DNA of 64,000 nucleotides from Epiperipatus broadwayi (GCA_028023455.1 JAQFVV010012510.1:3761420-3825419); one strand, 5' to 3'. Counted from the first letter of the stretch, positions 23,201 to 30,967 are shown. Notes: generated by a model not told the origin, from the sequence alone. Program-made: numbers and translations.

Positions 23201-25850
23201 CACTTTCAAGGTCTTTTACTATTTTGTAGGATCTGCTTTAAGATTTCAATTGTCTGTCTGTCATCCCTTTTAGTAGTCTTTTATGGACACGCAAAATTTT
23301 TGGAACTTTTAATAATGAGTTCTTACAAGCTGGCACTAATGTATACTGTGGTTGAAGTACAACCTTAAAAAATGATATTACATAAATGAGTAAAGATTGT
23401 GCTGATTGGTGTGACGTTAACATTACTGCGCTTGAAAATTTTAAAAAGGAAATAAAGAACAGAAATGCTTTTATGTAATGTAAAAACCCAATGCAATGTG
23501 ATCTTATATTATAATTTTTTAATTTAAATGTGCCCCCCTCCTCATCAAATACAAGATTCTCTGCAAACAATGATCTTTGTAAATATCTTACATATAACTG
23601 ATAGATTAATCATTTTAAATATCTGCTTTATCCTTTAAATAAGTGGAATATAGTCTTTCCAACAGTTTCTCTACTTCATATACCTGTGCTTCATAGATTT
23701 AATTGTAAGTATCACCTCAACATTTAAACCTGTAGTATTTCAAATGACATAGTTATTATATAGGCTATTTTGCTTTTCTTTTTTGTTATTATAGTACAAT
23801 TATTTGTAAAATTCTGACACTTCTTTTGTGTCATTCCTATTTTTAGTAATATTATCTTCTTATTAGTAAAATAACTTTTTTTTCCCAATGTCAATATGCT
23901 TTTGAAAATTGTATTTTTTTTAATACAGTTTAGTTCCGAAGAAAACTGTAAACTGTAAAAGAGGGTGGTAAATAAAGTATTGTATAACAGTAGTAGAGTA
24001 CATGGATGATTTAGTATTATATGGTTTTAAATAATTATGAAATGTAAGCCTTTATTTTCATTTCATAGTTATATGTCTTTATGTCACTATTTTTTTTCCT
24101 TACCACTTTACATAATTCCAAACTTTAAGTTCTAAATAGATTATTTTAAAATATTTTCATAATCCTTTTTTTTCTGCTTTATATCAGTTGAAAATTTCCT
24201 GCTCAAATTCTGTTGTTTTTTTTTTTTTTTGTACCTACTAATTTATTAATGTCATTCAAATCTCAATCATATTAAAATGTTTTTAATGTTTTAAAATGAG
24301 TTTTAAGTTCAGTGAGGGATTTCTGAAATTTAATATCAACTATTGATATTATCTAACTTTAGCACCTTCATTTTGCATTAATACATATCTTATATCTCAT
24401 AAATTGATAATCACATTCTATATTGAATGTATATTAAATCACCACACGATCATTGATATGTCTATATGTGTTTAAGAAAGATGTAAATGGTATGATATGT
24501 TAAAGGATACCACTGAAAGAATTGAACTAATAAATTACCTTTACGAAGCACTAATAGCAACTTAACAAAAATTGGGTGAGAAATGATGATGAATTTTAAT
24601 CACAAATAAAAAAAATTTAAGTACTTAGATTTACACCAATTGTAGGGTTTGAATGACGGTCTCAATCTTCAGATATTGATTGCAAAGATTTAACTCACTG
24701 GAAAGTGATTTTCAAAAACAACATTCTTTCCATGAATAAGAGAAAAAGGGTAAGTTTTAGGCCAATATAAAATGTTCAAAGTTCTAAATCTGTCCCAAAT
24801 TTGTAAACAATCTCTAGAGCAATTTTTAAAGTAGAAAAAAAAATTTTTTTAGTTCGGATTTAATAATTGATAGCAATTGGTTTACCTGCAACTGATGGTA
24901 AAGTTAGAATCATTAAAATACATATAAATACAATATTTAACTAACAAATATGTGTAGAGATGGTAATCTGGACCAGCTGATGATTGATGGTTTAGCATGA
25001 AATGCATATATTGGTGATTATTTATCTTTTCAACATATACATGTTTGGGTGTATCAGTATTATGAGATAGAGTGGAGAGTGGTGGGTCATGTGAAAGTCT
25101 GTGCTCATTTACCCTATATATATATTTCATTATTAACTTAAAATAAATTATTACTACTTTAAAAAATCTTGTCAAGGGGGGGATTAAATGTAAATATTTA
25201 TATTTTGTAAGCACACACACACACAAAATACATCCACGCATATTTTTATTTACTATATGCTGTGTAATTTATTTAATATTCTAGTAATATTTACCTATAC
25301 TATTAATTTTATCTAAATTAAATTAATTGAATCTGGATGTAAATAGATATTTCCATTAACTTAAAAGATAAGTAACGTAAAAGAGGGAAATTAAATTCTT
25401 TCCAATTAAATGTTTTTATTAATACTGACTTTTATCCCAGAGCTACGAAGTCTGCAATCTTTCATTAATATATACACATATTTTATAAATTTAATTATAA
25501 AGAATCTTAATTTCGTATACGTTTTTTTTTCCAGACAAATGAAAATAAGCTGTAAAATTTTTCCGGGAGGAACTGATGCTAAATATCTTAGAGAAGTAAG
25601 ATCTTTTTTTTATTTCTTAATTAAAAGTGATATTTTTATTTCTTGCCAAAAAAATTTTTTTTTAAATACTGCATTGCCTTTTTACCCCTTATAGCTTGGT
25701 TATCCTGCAATTGGGTTTTCTCCAATCATCAATACTCCAATATTGCTTCATGATGACAATGAATTTCTGAACGAAAATGTCTTTTTGCAAGGTATTGATG
25801 TTTATTATGATCTAATATCAGATCTGGCAAATCTTCCTGATGACAACTGA
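2201..25850 (+). CDS. ACY1: Aminoacylase-1 (ACY1), last five exons of the gene
   Basis: ACY1 is a cytosolic zinc-dependent M20-family enzyme that hydrolyses N-acyl-L-amino acids to a free amino acid and a carboxylate. The visible exons encode the carboxyl-terminal quarter (about 120 codons of a roughly 400-residue family). Family blocks in order are FDIRISP, EEWLRQAGDG, DDNPWWKTF, PGGTDAKYLRE, GYPAIGFSP and NTPILLHDDNEFLNE. The His in LLHD is the conserved zinc-ligand position. Human ACY1 reads LLHDHDE there, so the following residues differ. Splice phases are consistent: 38, 69, 80, 61 and 156 bp exons, with junctions in phase 0, 0, 2 and 0. The earlier exons with the other metal ligands lie outside the window. 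The intron from 5030 to 20227 is about 15 kb and is filled with retroelements. No frame break is seen, so the gene is probably functional. Confidence 0.93.
2889..2930 (-). ncRNA. Hammerhead ribozyme motif, family B, weakened
   Basis: Core at 2895-2922, read on the minus strand: CTGACGA (C is allowed at the variable position), stem II CGC/GCA around loop CAGTT with a C-A mismatch at its base, then GAAA and a two-base-pair-like stem III ending GGTC. Stem I pairs CTCA with TGAG. The core bases are intact but stems II and III are poor. It is the partner of the copy at 3244-3284. Confidence 0.5.
3244..3284 (-). ncRNA. Hammerhead ribozyme, family B
   Basis: Core at 3251-3278 on the minus strand: CTGATGA, stem II CAC/GTG closing loop CAGTA, GAAA, then a two-pair stem III (AT/GT with loop TG) and a U at the cleavage position. 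Stem I pairs ATCTCA with TGGGAT (six pairs, one wobble). All invariant core bases are present. Confidence 0.65.
3627..3818 (+). repeat. Tandem triplication, 64-bp unit x 3
   Basis: Three essentially identical 64-bp units begin taaacttttagtaaaagtaa and end in a T-run plus ctt. The total is exactly 192 bp. There is no ORF. It lies in an ACY1 intron. Confidence 0.92.
4171..4820 (+). repeat. Minisatellite, 46/49-bp units with three-unit higher-order period
   Basis: About 14 units begin aatcctagtagagtattatc and end aaaatggatcagct. Units alternate as a 46-bp form (cctaatagagtatcatc...caagaagaaaa), a 49-bp form starting aaacc, and a 49-bp form starting aatcc. Together they make a period of about 144 bp that repeats three times, with one extra unit in the last round. 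The last three units are degenerate. It lies 140 bp before an ACY1 exon. Confidence 0.92.
4961..5029 (+). CDS. ACY1: ACY1 exon (TFNQQMEEWLRQAGDG...)
   Basis: A 69-bp exon in phase 0 at both ends, between ctttaaatag and gtaaataa. It encodes 23 residues including EEWLRQAGDGIHCEVLQ, matching the helix and strand of the ACY1 satellite domain (human counterpart: SWCQAAGEGV). Confidence 0.92.
5294..5464. mobile_element. Foldback MITE-like element
   Basis: Arms of about 45 bp begin agataagaaaaacttaagtt and are mirrored at 5420-5464. A second, inner palindrome around gatatcatattcata occupies the centre. No ORF and no clear target duplication are seen. Confidence 0.7.
5610..5803 (-). mobile_element. 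Family A repeat with decayed hammerhead
   Basis: One arm of family A, from the terminus (cttcttatgcttgtgtatag) through aaaacaggcaaaactc and atggatgccagaaggcttg to the ribozyme part. The minus-strand core spans about 5764-5795 and reads TTGATGA in place of CTGATGA, followed by the usual GGCcacaaGCC hairpin and GAAACTAGTC. Loss of the essential first C predicts an inactive ribozyme. Confidence 0.75.
5932..6076 (+). repeat. Tandem duplication, 67-bp unit x 2
   Basis: Two copies of a 67-bp unit beginning tatgtttaatartttatata and ending near acaataayatattaygaa, with few differences. Noncoding, in an ACY1 intron. Confidence 0.85.
6444..6482 (+). other. Candidate 39-nt in-frame cassette exon in ACY1
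   Basis: A pyrimidine-rich tract ending ctgtcttctag precedes 39 nt that read LGKLPDEICLNCQ, followed by gtatgt. The length is a multiple of three and fits the phase-0 junction between the exons at 4961 and 20228. The residues do not match any part of ACY1 that I know, so this may be a chance or pseudo-exon. Confidence 0.25.
6780..7021. mobile_element. Foldback MITE, arms about 60 bp
   Basis: The left arm starts ttaaagagaaaggatttcaa and runs to ttataataactc. The right arm is its reverse complement, ending ctttctctttaa. The element is about 240 bp, with a unique centre and no ORF of its own. Confidence 0.8.
7022..8995. other. AT-rich intron sequence, nothing recognised
   Basis: Short frames on both strands (around 7254, 7954, 8282 and 8380) have no family match or splice context and look like chance. 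A short CA run lies near 8003-8011. Confidence 0.5.
8996..9087 (+). repeat. Family A fragment
   Basis: About 90 bp of a family A arm: aaaggcaaaactctccatac, then atggatgccagaaggcttg and cataaaatccctatc. It stops before the ribozyme part. Confidence 0.75.
9088..10649. other. AT-rich intron sequence, nothing firm
   Basis: A run of about 60 codons without a stop around 9625-9800 (plus strand, containing EIDYDMISFYLEHLEKR) matches nothing I know. It could be coding-element debris. Otherwise featureless. Confidence 0.4.
10650..14175 (+). pseudogene. LINE copy B: endonuclease-RT, longest copy, many breaks
   Basis: This is the most complete copy of the window's LINE family. At 10996 an APE-type endonuclease begins (NMQGGRRPEKW, then ETHLRE, whose Glu is catalytic in the family). 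GDMNGHI follows at about 11340. The RT region starts near 12180 with the counterpart of LDGW, then [15 protein letters not shown] (motif A, 12594-12640), GLRQGC (motif B, 12775) and FADDVFL (catalytic motif C, 12908-12928). The carboxyl part is homologous to copy A. Many stops and frameshifts make it dead. The 3' end is at about 14175. The sense strand is very poor in C. It sits in the 15-kb ACY1 intron, in the same orientation as the gene. Confidence 0.82.
14805..15077 (-). pseudogene. LINE 3' end, BovB/RTE-like (GRPRKRW-type tail)
   Basis: The minus strand encodes RPRKRPHVRWIDEISKRAG followed by W.RGARDRRRW..LGE.F..QW. This is the familiar carboxyl end of RTE/BovB-type endonuclease-reverse transcriptases in invertebrates. 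It is followed by an ATG/GAT trinucleotide tail at about 14817-14835, typical of such elements. Only the last 90 codons or so remain. Confidence 0.7.
15438..16165 (-). pseudogene. Second decayed LINE fragment (RT thumb to zinc-finger end)
   Basis: Read on the minus strand from about 16160: KYLGSFINRKVNLDVEVEYR, then AAFNKLK, then LLYGNENW, all post-palm motifs of BovB/jockey-like reverse transcriptases. After several stops and shifts come RRQYHKIS and CSKCGFLC....L.SYHKTHF, a C2H2-like ending common in these LINEs. It differs from the fragment at 14805, so this is a separate insertion. Confidence 0.65.
16427..16585. mobile_element. Hairpin MITE
   Basis: Arms with agtcaacactta and agacaatatcaataacaatc are mirrored as gattgttattgatattgtct and taagtgttgact, with an inner pair gttgtcaaggcaa / ttgccttgacaac. 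A partial copy of one arm lies at about 55805-55855. Confidence 0.75.
16627..16930. mobile_element. Foldback element, arms about 130 bp
   Basis: The left arm starts ctttggtactttagtatttt. The right arm ends aaaatactaaagtacca. Inner blocks agtcttccaatctttaagat and atcttaaagatcggaagact pair near the centre. The short frame at 16693-16884 is palindrome sequence and not a gene. Confidence 0.75.
17033..17316 (-). repeat. PLE pseudo-LTR, 3' copy
   Basis: Direct repeat of 19619-19898 with few differences. It contains the last codons of the GIY-YIG domain (stop at 17226-17228 on the minus strand) and the 3' untranslated part. Confidence 0.88.
17226..19595 (-). pseudogene. PLE reverse transcriptase / GIY-YIG endonuclease, broken in three places
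   Basis: Coding starts at the ATG at 19593-19595. The amino-terminal part (19595-19275) ends in a single in-frame TAA at 19272-19274. The same frame reopens through the RT (to 17583). RT motifs seen: KLHKEGYPLRIIL, SLDVSEMYGSID (catalytic Asp), WPMGLPMVAQLC, YTRYVDDVFI (catalytic YVDD) and YLDLIIS. After a frameshift near 17580 comes YRIFCGCNLSYVGESR, the GIY-YIG core with its Cys pair. A second shift in a T-run near 17470 leads to EKRKIKEAVFI and NELWD, the usual domain end. Catalytic residues are intact, and only one stop and two shifts separate it from an open frame. It is a fairly recent copy and could have been a helper for non-autonomous repeats. Confidence 0.88.
19619..19898 (-). repeat. 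PLE pseudo-LTR, 5' copy
   Basis: Upstream copy of the 17033-17316 repeat. It ends about 24 bp before the PLE start codon, so it would serve as promoter and leader. No promoter motif could be assigned with confidence. Confidence 0.88.
20228..20307 (+). CDS. ACY1: ACY1 exon (KYMSKSVT...NPWWKTF)
   Basis: An 80-bp exon between tatttatttag and gtaattat, entering in phase 0 and leaving in phase 2. DDNPWWKTFSNVCKK matches the strongly conserved NPWW block of ACY1. The split AG|A codon gives Arg at the junction with the next exon. Confidence 0.94.
20308..21548. other. Intron sequence without recognised feature
   Basis: AT-rich. A slightly less AT-rich patch at 20560-20690 is reminiscent of coding-element debris on the minus strand, but has no motif I can name. 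Confidence 0.4.
21826..21869 (-). ncRNA. Hammerhead ribozyme, family A (left arm)
   Basis: Core 21834-21863 on the minus strand: CTGATGA, stem II GGC/GCC around CACAA with an A-A mismatch at its base, GAAA, and a two-pair stem III (AC/GT, loop TA) with C at the cleavage position. Stem I pairs CTTCA-side bases with TGGGG, including wobbles. Invariant bases are intact. Confidence 0.6.
21915..21957 (+). ncRNA. Hammerhead ribozyme, family A (right arm)
   Basis: Core 21921-21950 on the plus strand, nearly identical to the left-arm copy: CTGATGA, hairpin GGCcacaaGCC, GAAACTAGTC. Predicted cleavage is after 21950. Stem I pairs TCTCA with TGGGA, with one mismatch. Invariant bases are intact. Confidence 0.6.
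22689..22881. mobile_element. Foldback MITE with ribozyme-like centre
   Basis: Arms catttccaactttcttatac / gtataagaaagttgaaaatg enclose an inner palindrome. Each inner arm reads CTGATGAtGACT...AGTC then GAAACTG. The boxes resemble a hammerhead, but stem II carries an extra U and stem III has no proper loop, so it is at best a degenerate ribozyme relative. Confidence 0.6.
22882..24880. other. Intron sequence, no gene recognised
   Basis: The 110-codon minus-strand frame at 23238-23570 has no motif I know and no splice context. A YMDD-like string near 24000 (EYMDDLVLYG) stands alone. AT-rich elsewhere. Confidence 0.45.
24940..25130 (+). mobile_element. Family C repeat fragment with degenerate hammerhead
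   Basis: Matches the copies near 58480 and 61700 (phrases atgtgtagagatggtaatct and ccagctgatga). The plus-strand core at 24977-25009 has CTGATGA and GAAATGCATATA. Stem I CCAG/TTGG and a three-pair stem III with loop CA are plausible, but stem II (UUGAU/AGCAU) is badly mispaired. Invariant bases are intact, but function is doubtful. Confidence 0.55.
25535..25595 (+). CDS. ACY1: ACY1 exon (QMKISCKIFPGGTDAKYLRE)
   Basis: A 61-bp exon after ttttttttccag and before gtaagatc. It enters with the last base of an Arg codon and leaves in phase 0. FPGGTDAKYLRE matches the substrate-site segment of ACY1 (human MPAATDNRYIR); the invariant TD and Arg are kept. Confidence 0.95.
25695..25850 (+). CDS. ACY1: ACY1 terminal exon with stop
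   Basis: 52 codons from the acceptor ccccttatag to TGA at 25848-25850. It encodes GYPAIGFSPIINTPILLHD..., with the zinc-ligand His in LLHD, then NENVFLQGIDVYYDLISDLA, which matches the carboxyl end of the family. The protein ends LPDDN. Confidence 0.96.
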   Translation, partial: LGYPAIGFSPIINTPILLHDDNEFLNENVFLQGIDVYYDLISDLANLPDDN

Positions 25851-25979
25851 AATGTGGTGAAAACATCTTAAAAACTATTTAAGGACGGCCAAGATAATTC
25901 TGATTATGGTATTTCAACTTGCAAATTTCGGTCAACTTAATCGTAACAAATTTGATGCATAAGGATGAAGTAATATTTT

Positions 25980-25985
25980 AATAAA
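25980..25985 (+). promoter_or_regulatory. Probable ACY1 poly(A) signal
   Basis: AATAAA 130 bp after the stop codon. It is the first canonical hexamer downstream. Confidence 0.6.
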
Positions 25986-28091
25986 CTTTTATGCTGCTCA
26001 GTATATTTTCAAAGACAGAAAATGATATAAAGCAGTTTATCTTAATATGGACAAATATTAAATAAATGGTTTGAAAATATGTGACAACTAGGCTTAACCA
26101 AGTGATAAAACTTCATCGTTAGTGATAGTTTATTGCTCGTCACTCCTTGATGTAAAATTCACTATAAGAGTTGTAATAAATTATAATTTATTGAAATTAA
26201 AATAAAACGTTATTAATTTTTAAAATTTAAAAACATTCTCATAACCTATAACAAAAATCGCTTTATCTAGAAAAAATAATGCAAATAAGATTAATTTTGC
26301 TATAAACATTGAATAGTATATTAATAACATACAGGTAACCCACCCCCCATAACACGTCATTCCTAAGACATGGTTTCACTCTAAAATGGTTCAAGAATAA
26401 CATTTCATTCCTACAACACTGTTTTGCTCTAACATGGTTCGAGAAACTCCCTATAACAAGCATTTGTATGACAGGTTTTGACAATTAGAGAAATTCTCGT
26501 ATAACAAGAGATTCAAACGTGTATGAAAACACTAGTTTAATGGTGATTAGCAGTGATGATGAAGAAAACATTATGTAAATATATTTGATCCATTATTGTT
26601 TTAATAAACATATTTCTCTTAGCTATGAAATGCGAATAATATAATTTTTTTTAAACTTTTGGAAACCTGTTTTTTGTATTAGTTCTTTGTTTTGTATAAG
26701 ATGAATTCGCATAACATGGCATTATTTTAGGAATGGGAGTTACATGTATTTAATTTTTCCATTATGTAAGATAATAAAGAATGAGTCTTAATGTAACAAT
26801 TAGTCTCATAGCATAATGGTTAGCATATTTGCCAATCACGCACCTCGTCTAAAACTTAAACCCAGGTGCAACTTGTAAGTTTTTTCTGAGAATTCTCAAA
26901 TATGATTTCTATAAAGTAGCATCTCTGATACCTATTTAATAATAATTCAGTATTTGATTTGTTTTATAATTATTGTTGTATAATGATTATTCATAATTAC
27001 TCTGAAATGCAGTTGAACCAGAAGAGTGATACTTTATGATATTTTGGATTCCATAATTCTCTATGCTACTGCAGGCTTTTTGAAAGAATGTTTAAAAGTG
27101 TCATCCAGTTAAGTATAGAGATCAAATTAATCAAGTATATATTTGGAACCCTGGTGAATATTGTTGGAAGTGTGTAGTAATGCATTATTATATTAAAAAA
27201 TTGTTATGGAATTTTATTTAAGAAAGATAGCAATTATATAGATTACAAAATTTTATTAACTTACATTAAGTTACCCATAATCATAGTGCTTTCCAGGGGT
27301 GACATATCTTTATAACTTATACAAAGATACTCAGTAAAGGGGGATTATCCTGCTCATGAATAACAGCTTAATCTGTTTTGAGAAATATCATCACAAGACT
27401 CAGATTGTCATTATTTAGATAGAATTATGATTCAATGCTGAATGCAACATGAGCTATTCCTATAATGGATGTAATAATTATTCTCTGAGCTTAGCAACTG
27501 TTTATGGTCAATGGGAGTAGGCATCGAGGCTGTCCAAAAATTCCTGTTTCTTCTGGACAATCTCAAAATTCATCAGTTGATTCTGGTGAGGATGATCACA
27601 GTTGCTACTCCTGCCTGAAATCTTATCTATGTAAAATCTTGCAGATTTTCTCTGACAATGAAATAATATAATCTGAGTTTATTTTTTATAATTTCTCAAA
27701 AATTATGCTTTTCTGGAACCCAGTGGCCAAACTTATTTTTGCAGCCCAGTAAATGTGGATTGTAATTTAACACATATAACCTCTCACTTTATACAAGCAT
27801 ACATCCATTCCATTGAAATATATTCACTTGACAATAGAATTGATTTTGAATTATTGAATATACTATAATAAAGCTGCATTCTAAATCATTGCTCTGCTTA
27901 ACATGCAACAGTCTCAAATTTTATCTGCTTTTATATCTCTTGCAGCTTACATCTGATTGGTTGCAAATTTAATTATCTATTGGCTTAAATCCAAATAGCG
28001 ATAAACAATATAAACATAGAAATATATATATATCAAGTTATTCACTTCCGGTAACTTGTATGTGATGGCTTTTTTATTTAAGGAACTTAAA
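25986..28091. other. Intergenic sequence between the convergent genes
   Basis: No coding frame with support. A tRNA-like patch lies at 26804-26880 (separate entry). A hairpin-like repeat of aatggttyragaat/attcttgaaccat phrases occurs around 26360-26460. Nothing else is recognised. Confidence 0.45.
26804..26880 (+). repeat. tRNA-like sequence (SINE head or tRNA relic)
   Basis: catagcataatggttagcat is a good A-box-like segment. A weak B-box-like aaacttaaaccc follows about 40 bp later. There is no foldable acceptor stem or clear anticodon arm, so it is not a functional tRNA. Confidence 0.3.
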
Positions 28092-28187
28092 TATAATGAG
28101 CTTGCTAATAGCTATAAACAAGCTTTTTTTTCCTTGATAAATGCCACAAAAGAGGGCATTTAAAATCTCTATCTAGAATTATCCTTA

Positions 28188-28229
28188 TCCCCAAACTGGT
28201 TTAGAGCTGATGGCTCTCATCAGTGAGGC
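28188..28229 (-). ncRNA. Hammerhead motif, family B, core mutated
   Basis: Core 28194-28223 on the minus strand: CTGATGA and a perfect stem II GAGC/GCTC (loop CATCA), but TAAA in place of GAAA. The catalytic G is lost, so it is predicted to be inactive. Confidence 0.6.
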
Positions 28230-28537
28230 ACTAGGACATTCAGACAATAGATCTAAAATCCAAACTCAAGGTCAGCATTTATCGAATGCTCAACTATTAA
28301 GTGGAAAATCTGAAAATTTTCAGGCATCTATATGTCTTGAAATCTAAAATACAAACTCAAGCCCAGCATTTATCGAATACTTAACTATTAAGTAGAAAAT
28401 CTGAAAATTTTCAGATCCAGCTGGATTTGAAGACATATAGATGTCTGAAAATTTTCAGATTTTCTACTTAATAGTTAAGTATTCGATAAATTCTGGGCTT
28501 GAGTTTGTATTTTAGATCTAATGTCTGAATGTCCTAG

Positions 28538-28580
28538 AACCTCACTGATGAGAGCCATCAGCTCGAAACCAGTTTGGAGA
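28538..28580 (+). ncRNA. Hammerhead ribozyme, family B, best stem II
   Basis: Core 28545-28574 on the plus strand: CTGATGA, perfect four-pair stem II GAGC/GCTC with loop CATCA, GAAA, two-pair stem III AC/GT with loop CA, and U at the cleavage position. Stem I pairs CCTCA with TGGAG, with one mismatch. All invariant bases are present. This is the clearest hammerhead in the window. Confidence 0.72.
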
Positions 28581-29108
28581 TACAGATAATTCTAGATAGA
28601 GATTTTAAATGCTCTCTCTTGCGGCATTTGTAGGTGTAGGAGGGGACGCTTGTTTAGAGATATTAGCATGCTCATTATATTTACATTTGTAAATACAAGC
28701 TTATTAAATTAAGTCATGTGGTTAAAACTTGATTTCTTTAGTAATATACACAGCATATATGTACATGCATGTACACACACAAAAATATAGCAAAAAAAAA
28801 TTAATCTAATTAAAAGAAAAAAGATTGGTATTATTTTCCTGTCATGTGCTCCTTACTACCTACATCCCAGAGTTCCACTTACAAAAAAAATATTACATTT
28901 CATTTTTATGTTCCATGATATTAAAAATATACTGCTAATATGACAATTTTTCATTACTTTATTCATTCCCCCATACACATACGTTTTCAAAACTACTGAT
29001 TGGGAATATTAAAATTTCTAAAGCTTTATTAATAGATTTTAAATTAATTTTTCTGCAACAATTTTATAAATAATCTAACTGCCACAATTTCATCAAGTAA
29101 AGGCACAT

Positions 29109-29380
29109 ATTATGGGGAAAGCAGAGCATCTTTGTCCACACGATTAGCACAACATAAATATTCATACAATAGAGCTTGCAATGATCCTTCTACCTATTCA
29201 GTTTTCTATCAGCACCAGAGAACAAGTCACCATGAGTGCATTCCAGACAATCCCACAATCGTGTGTAGAGAAAGACATGCCCTCAAAAGAAAAATCAAAG
29301 AGGCATTATTCATCTCACGAGACAATGATGCCATAAATAGGAAGGACACATGCTATGCTTTATCGAAGAAATGGAATTAG
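29109..29380 (+). pseudogene. PLE GIY-YIG endonuclease fragment (different PLE family)
   Basis: The frame reads YYGESRASLSTRLAQHK, the second half of the GIY-YIG core with its conserved Arg and Glu region, then ALKRKIKEALFISRDND..INRK and KKWN before TAG. This is the standard carboxyl end of PLE endonucleases. It differs clearly from the element at 17033, so a second PLE lineage is present. The RT part is missing. It lies about 430 bp beyond the family B hammerhead palindrome. Confidence 0.78.
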
Positions 29381-30084
29381 CATATTTGCATATCATTAAA
29401 TGTATTAGCAAGCTATGATTATGAAGGCAAGATCCTTTGAAAGCGCTCAGCTAGTTTATTATTTTTAGTTATCTATTTTATATTAATAGCTTTTGGGAAC
29501 AGTTGCGCTGCACACGCACGTGCTTGAATACATATATTTCCCAAAAGTAAAAAATTATTTGACTTGATCAAAGTTATTGTAATTTTTTGATTGTATTGAA
29601 AAAATATTCATCTATAATAAGAAAAAAATAATTTTATTTATTGTTATTGGTGATAATAGTGTAGATCAGTTTAAACATTAGCTATTAATAAGTAAATAAA
29701 AATGTAAGAGTAAAATGAAAGAAAGAATAGAACAATAGTTTTGAATTAATGAGGAATAAAATAGAAATTTAGACAATGAAATCAGTTGAATGAAGTTAAG
29801 ATTAGAATAGACAATATATTATACAAGAAGTTTATCTCTTTACAGGATAAATTTCACACACAGAAAAAGATAACCGGCACTATATGCAGCTATAATGGTA
29901 AATTTTTTATACTTTTATTTTACTATATAAATTTCCCTTATTTATTTCATGCAATATATATATATAATTAATGTGATAACTTTGACAGCAGTAAATGATA
30001 TATTATATACAATAAGGTTCAAACATTAAATATGCTTTGAGTTTTTTGCTAAATCACTTATGTAATGTACATATAATTCTAAGG

Positions 30085-30200
30085 CAGTATGTAACTTGCT
30101 TAAGTAGAGGGATTTGAACTCAGGATCTTTCAGTCTATTTGTCCTCCTATCCATCTCAAGCAACTGATACACATGACCACATACGTAATGACCCAATAAT
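30085..30200 (-). repeat. tRNA-derived SINE, copy 1
   Basis: The minus strand reads gttgcttgagatggatagga, gacaaatagactgaaagatc and a B-box-like gagttcaaatccctc. It is closely matched by the plus-strand copy at 30480-30575. Confidence 0.55.
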
Positions 30201-30479
30201 ATGAAGAGTTAGAATGAAATAATGTCTACATGGATATGACTACAATATCAATCCAATAACGGCTTTGAACATTCCGTAGTCAGTTTTTCAATGAAATGGA
30301 TGGTTGAATAGTTGGAAAGGTGAGCAGATTAAAGTCTGTCCATTAAAGTTTGAGAAATTGCTATTTTAATATAAACCAAGCACTAATTGTATGTATGTGT
30401 GGTAGATTATTATCTGGGCTAACTGCTAAGGGCTGTTTCTGGATGAAATATGTATATTGGGAATCATATCTTTTTCGCA

Positions 30480-30575
30480 TATGTGTGGTATATTGGGTGC
30501 TTGAGATGAAATGGAGGACAAATAGACTGAAAAATTCTGAATTCAAATCCCTCTATTTACATATATAAGAAGTGT
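30480..30575 (+). repeat. tRNA-derived SINE, copy 2 (inverted relative to copy 1)
   Basis: Contains attgggtgcttgagatg (A-box-like), ggaggacaaatagactga and aattcaaatccctct (B-box-like). The frames here on both strands are repeat sequence and not genes. Confidence 0.55.
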
Positions 30576-30687
30576 ATATATATTTATCTCTAGTATGTGA
30601 ATATTTTGATATTAAAATATGTTTGAATGTGGACATTTATACATAATATAACATTAGTAAATTACTAATTTTAAAAATAATTACATT

Positions 30688-30693
30688 TTTATT
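30688..30693 (-). promoter_or_regulatory. Possible poly(A) signal of the DD3-3-like gene
   Basis: AATAAA on the minus strand, about 275 bp after the stop codon at 30968. Confidence 0.4.
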
Positions 30694-30967
30694 ATATATA
30701 TAAAATAAATATTTTTAAAAAATATATATCTCTGTTTATATCATTAATACAAATTTACATCAGAATTGTCAATAAATTTACAAATAGAGAACAAAATAGC
30801 ATTTCAGTTTGTAAAATGTAAACAGTCTGCCTATCCGTTAAAAGATAATCATTTCCATACATCTAAACACAAAGTATTCTATCTCGTCAACTGAATTTCA
30901 CTTGTTTTAAATGTCAATCACTAGATGGCACATAAGAGGGAGAGATTGAAACACCCTTTCATAATTT

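Larger units (their letters stand above)
28092..28683. mobile_element. Family B palindrome with two opposed hammerheads
   Basis: Arms of nearly 300 bp: the left begins ataatgagcttgctaatagc, the right ends tagcatgctcattat. The left arm carries an internal 110-bp duplication (phrases ccaaactcaaggtcagc and caaactcaagcccagc) that the right arm lacks. Core phrases gaaaatctgaaaattttcag and catatagatgtctga are shared with 2990-3010. A ribozyme core lies in each arm. There is no ORF. Confidence 0.8.

Noticed and set aside
23238-23570. 110-codon minus-strand ORF
   Set aside because: No recognisable motif and no splice context. It lies in an AT-rich intron, so chance or unrecognisable relic is more likely.
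23990-24030. EYMDDLVLYG string resembling an RT catalytic motif
   Set aside because: It stands alone without other RT motifs on either side, so it is probably chance.
24882-25241. 119-codon minus-strand ORF
   Set aside because: It lies across family C repeat sequence; the same peptides recur in the palindrome near 61700.
26804-26880. Functional tRNA gene
   Set aside because: Only the A-box is convincing. The acceptor stem and anticodon arm cannot be folded.
29846-29903. Possible plus-strand exon (ctctttacag ... gtaaat)
   Set aside because: Splice-like ends, but no protein family and no neighbouring exons on the plus strand between the convergent genes.
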